This document shows, in pieces, positions 15,956 through 16,515 of a stretch of DNA of 16,515 nucleotides; position 1 is the first letter of the stretch, and each line of letters opens with the position of its first letter. Made by a program: the position numbers and the translations under genes. The notes beneath the pieces were generated by a model, which made no database searches, was not told the origin of the DNA, and was given only the letters and a program-made list of their open reading frames with translations. Origin of the DNA: DASYYE01 sp035946955 (GTDB lineage Bacteria > Actinomycetota > Actinomycetes > Streptosporangiales > Streptosporangiaceae); contig DASYYE010000015.1 of the NCBI GenBank assembly GCA_035946955.1, positions 1-16,515 of the forward strand. Reading direction: 5' to 3'.

Positions 15956-16251
15956 TTCGTGTTGATGTGCGTTCATCGCGTGGCGAGGTTCTTGAGTCGG
16001 TCCGCGCCAGCCCGAATTTCGACCCAGTTCTTCTTGGGATTGATCGTGTGGGTTATCCGATTCTCGGGCACCTTGATCCTCATGGGGATACCATCCTTAA
16101 CGTGATGCAGGTGCGCACGCTTCTGGAGGAAATTGATCGACTGGGGTCCGATAACCGTGTGATTCCGGCCGAGTTTCGTGAGTCTATAGTGCAGCTATGT
16201 AAGAAGTGCCTCGCACGACCTCATCAATTCCTTTGGTTCGTGGGTGAGTAG
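15952..16251 (+). CDS. Putative cognate immunity protein of the RHS toxin
   Basis: The GTG start at 15952 overlaps the toxin stop as GTGA, so translation is probably coupled. The 99-residue product is soluble, with no signal peptide or membrane helix. It appears to have an N-terminal beta part (IRVDVRSSRGEVLESV, then VLLGIDRVGYPILGHLD), a helix around QVRTLLEEIDRLGSD and a C-terminal helix with Cys-Lys-Lys-Cys (190s of the nucleotide frame, residues 82-85) ending HQFLWFVGE. I do not recognise a named immunity family. Position directly after a toxin C-terminus and small size are the main evidence. About 47 of its 98 codons after the start end in A or T, so it shares the low third-position GC of the toxin domain and was probably acquired with it. 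It should stay in the cytoplasm and bind the toxin domain. Confidence 0.8.
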   Translation: MIRVDVRSSRGEVLESVRASPNFDPVLLGIDRVGYPILGHLDPHGDTILNVMQVRTLLEEIDRLGSDNRVIPAEFRESIVQLCKKCLARPHQFLWFVGE

Positions 16252-16269
16252 TTTCCAAGCGAAAGTGAC

Positions 16270-16282
16270 CTCTCTCTCTCTC
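16270..16282 (+). repeat. CT dinucleotide tract
   Basis: Six and a half CT units lie 18 bases after the immunity stop. The tract could slip in replication, but no convincing gene spans it, so a phase-variation role is not supported. Confidence 0.6.
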
Positions 16283-16370
16283 ATGGATTACCTTCGTCGG
16301 GGCTTCCCGTGGCACTTCGCGGACGTCGTGCCCCAGATCTCGGCAAGCCATGTGCCAACACCTACCAAGA

Positions 16371-16478
16371 TCACGAGCCGTACCGCTCTATGTCCTCAGC
16401 ATCAAGTGCGACTGCGATATCGGCATTTGTGATGTCGAACTTGGGGTCGGCATCCTGGCCGATCAAAGGGAAAGTGAG
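16371..16478 (-). other. Short minus-strand peptide-like reading, possible end of a decayed gene
   Basis: Read leftward, 35 codons between an upstream TAG-TGA pair and a TGA at 16373-16371 give LTFPLIGQDADPKFDITNAD and then IAVALDAEDIERYGS. This is acidic and protein-like, and better than the plus-strand readings of the same bases. There is no good start codon or ribosome site. A neighbouring frame upstream (RGILRGLVQRSDSL) could join by one frameshift. The rest of 16252-16515 shows nothing I can call a gene. Confidence 0.2.
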
Positions 16479-16515
16479 TCACTACGCTGGACGAGCCCAC
16501 GCAGGATTCCCCGCC

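Noticed and set aside
16270..16282. CT tract as a phase-variation switch
   Set aside because: No reading frame with gene-like character crosses the tract.
16244..16432. Plus-strand open frame of 62 codons overlapping the immunity stop
   Set aside because: It runs through the CT tract, has no ribosome site beyond the immunity codons and no recognisable protein features.
1..16515. Insertion sequences, tRNA or rRNA genes and CRISPR arrays
   Set aside because: No transposase motifs, no tRNA-like cloverleaf with a terminal CCA context, and no regularly spaced identical repeats were seen; the only periodic sequence is the coding YD array.

Overview
The window is high-GC DNA with G/C-biased third codon positions, purine-rich Shine-Dalgarno sites, frequent GTG/TTG starts and protein families typical of actinomycetes. 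I therefore read it as a chromosomal segment of a Streptomyces-like or related filamentous actinomycete; the genus cannot be fixed from the sequence.

Left part (1-4122): two leftward genes, a Bax-inhibitor-1/YccA-type membrane protein cut by the window edge and an FAD/NAD(P)H ferredoxin-reductase-type oxidoreductase. Divergent from the reductase is a SufR-like winged-helix regulator with a cysteine-rich C-terminus, followed after 15 bp by an alpha/beta hydrolase probably in the same transcript. The 108-bp divergent region holds two face-to-face promoter candidates that overlap almost completely within an inverted repeat (ACTAAA...TTTAGT). This suggests that the regulator controls both directions.

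Right part (4123-16251): a polymorphic-toxin locus. A small single-pass membrane protein with an extracytoplasmic domain resembling one lobe of a BMP-type binding protein (start re-assigned to GTG 4123) precedes a single ORF of 3,715 codons. The giant protein has, in order: a signal peptide, a long N-terminal region, a DNRLRE-like domain, a fibronectin-III-like domain, an RHS entry segment, two tandem LamG-like lectin domains, YD repeats, a third LamG-like domain, more YD repeats (over 40 in total), the RHS-associated core, a hydrophobic Ala/Gly pretoxin linker, an intein-like HINT protease with Cys, TxxH and His-Asn-Cys motifs, and a C-terminal toxin of about 105 residues. The toxin has an EHVIPRH motif and a terminal TMYP motif, and is possibly an RNase A-like or BECR-type ribonuclease. 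A 99-codon gene overlapping the toxin stop by 4 bp (GTGA) is the presumed immunity gene. Third-position GC falls from near saturation in the RHS part to about 62% over the last 76 toxin codons and about 52% in the immunity gene, which marks a recently exchanged toxin/immunity cassette.

The giant gene carries one in-frame TTA codon, at codon 28, so translation may depend on the developmental bldA tRNA if the host has that system. The last 264 bases hold no convincing gene, only a CT dinucleotide tract and a short minus-strand peptide-like reading that may be the end of a decayed gene. The best candidates for something undescribed are the toxin/immunity pair and the membrane-anchored half-BMP protein upstream of the toxin gene.
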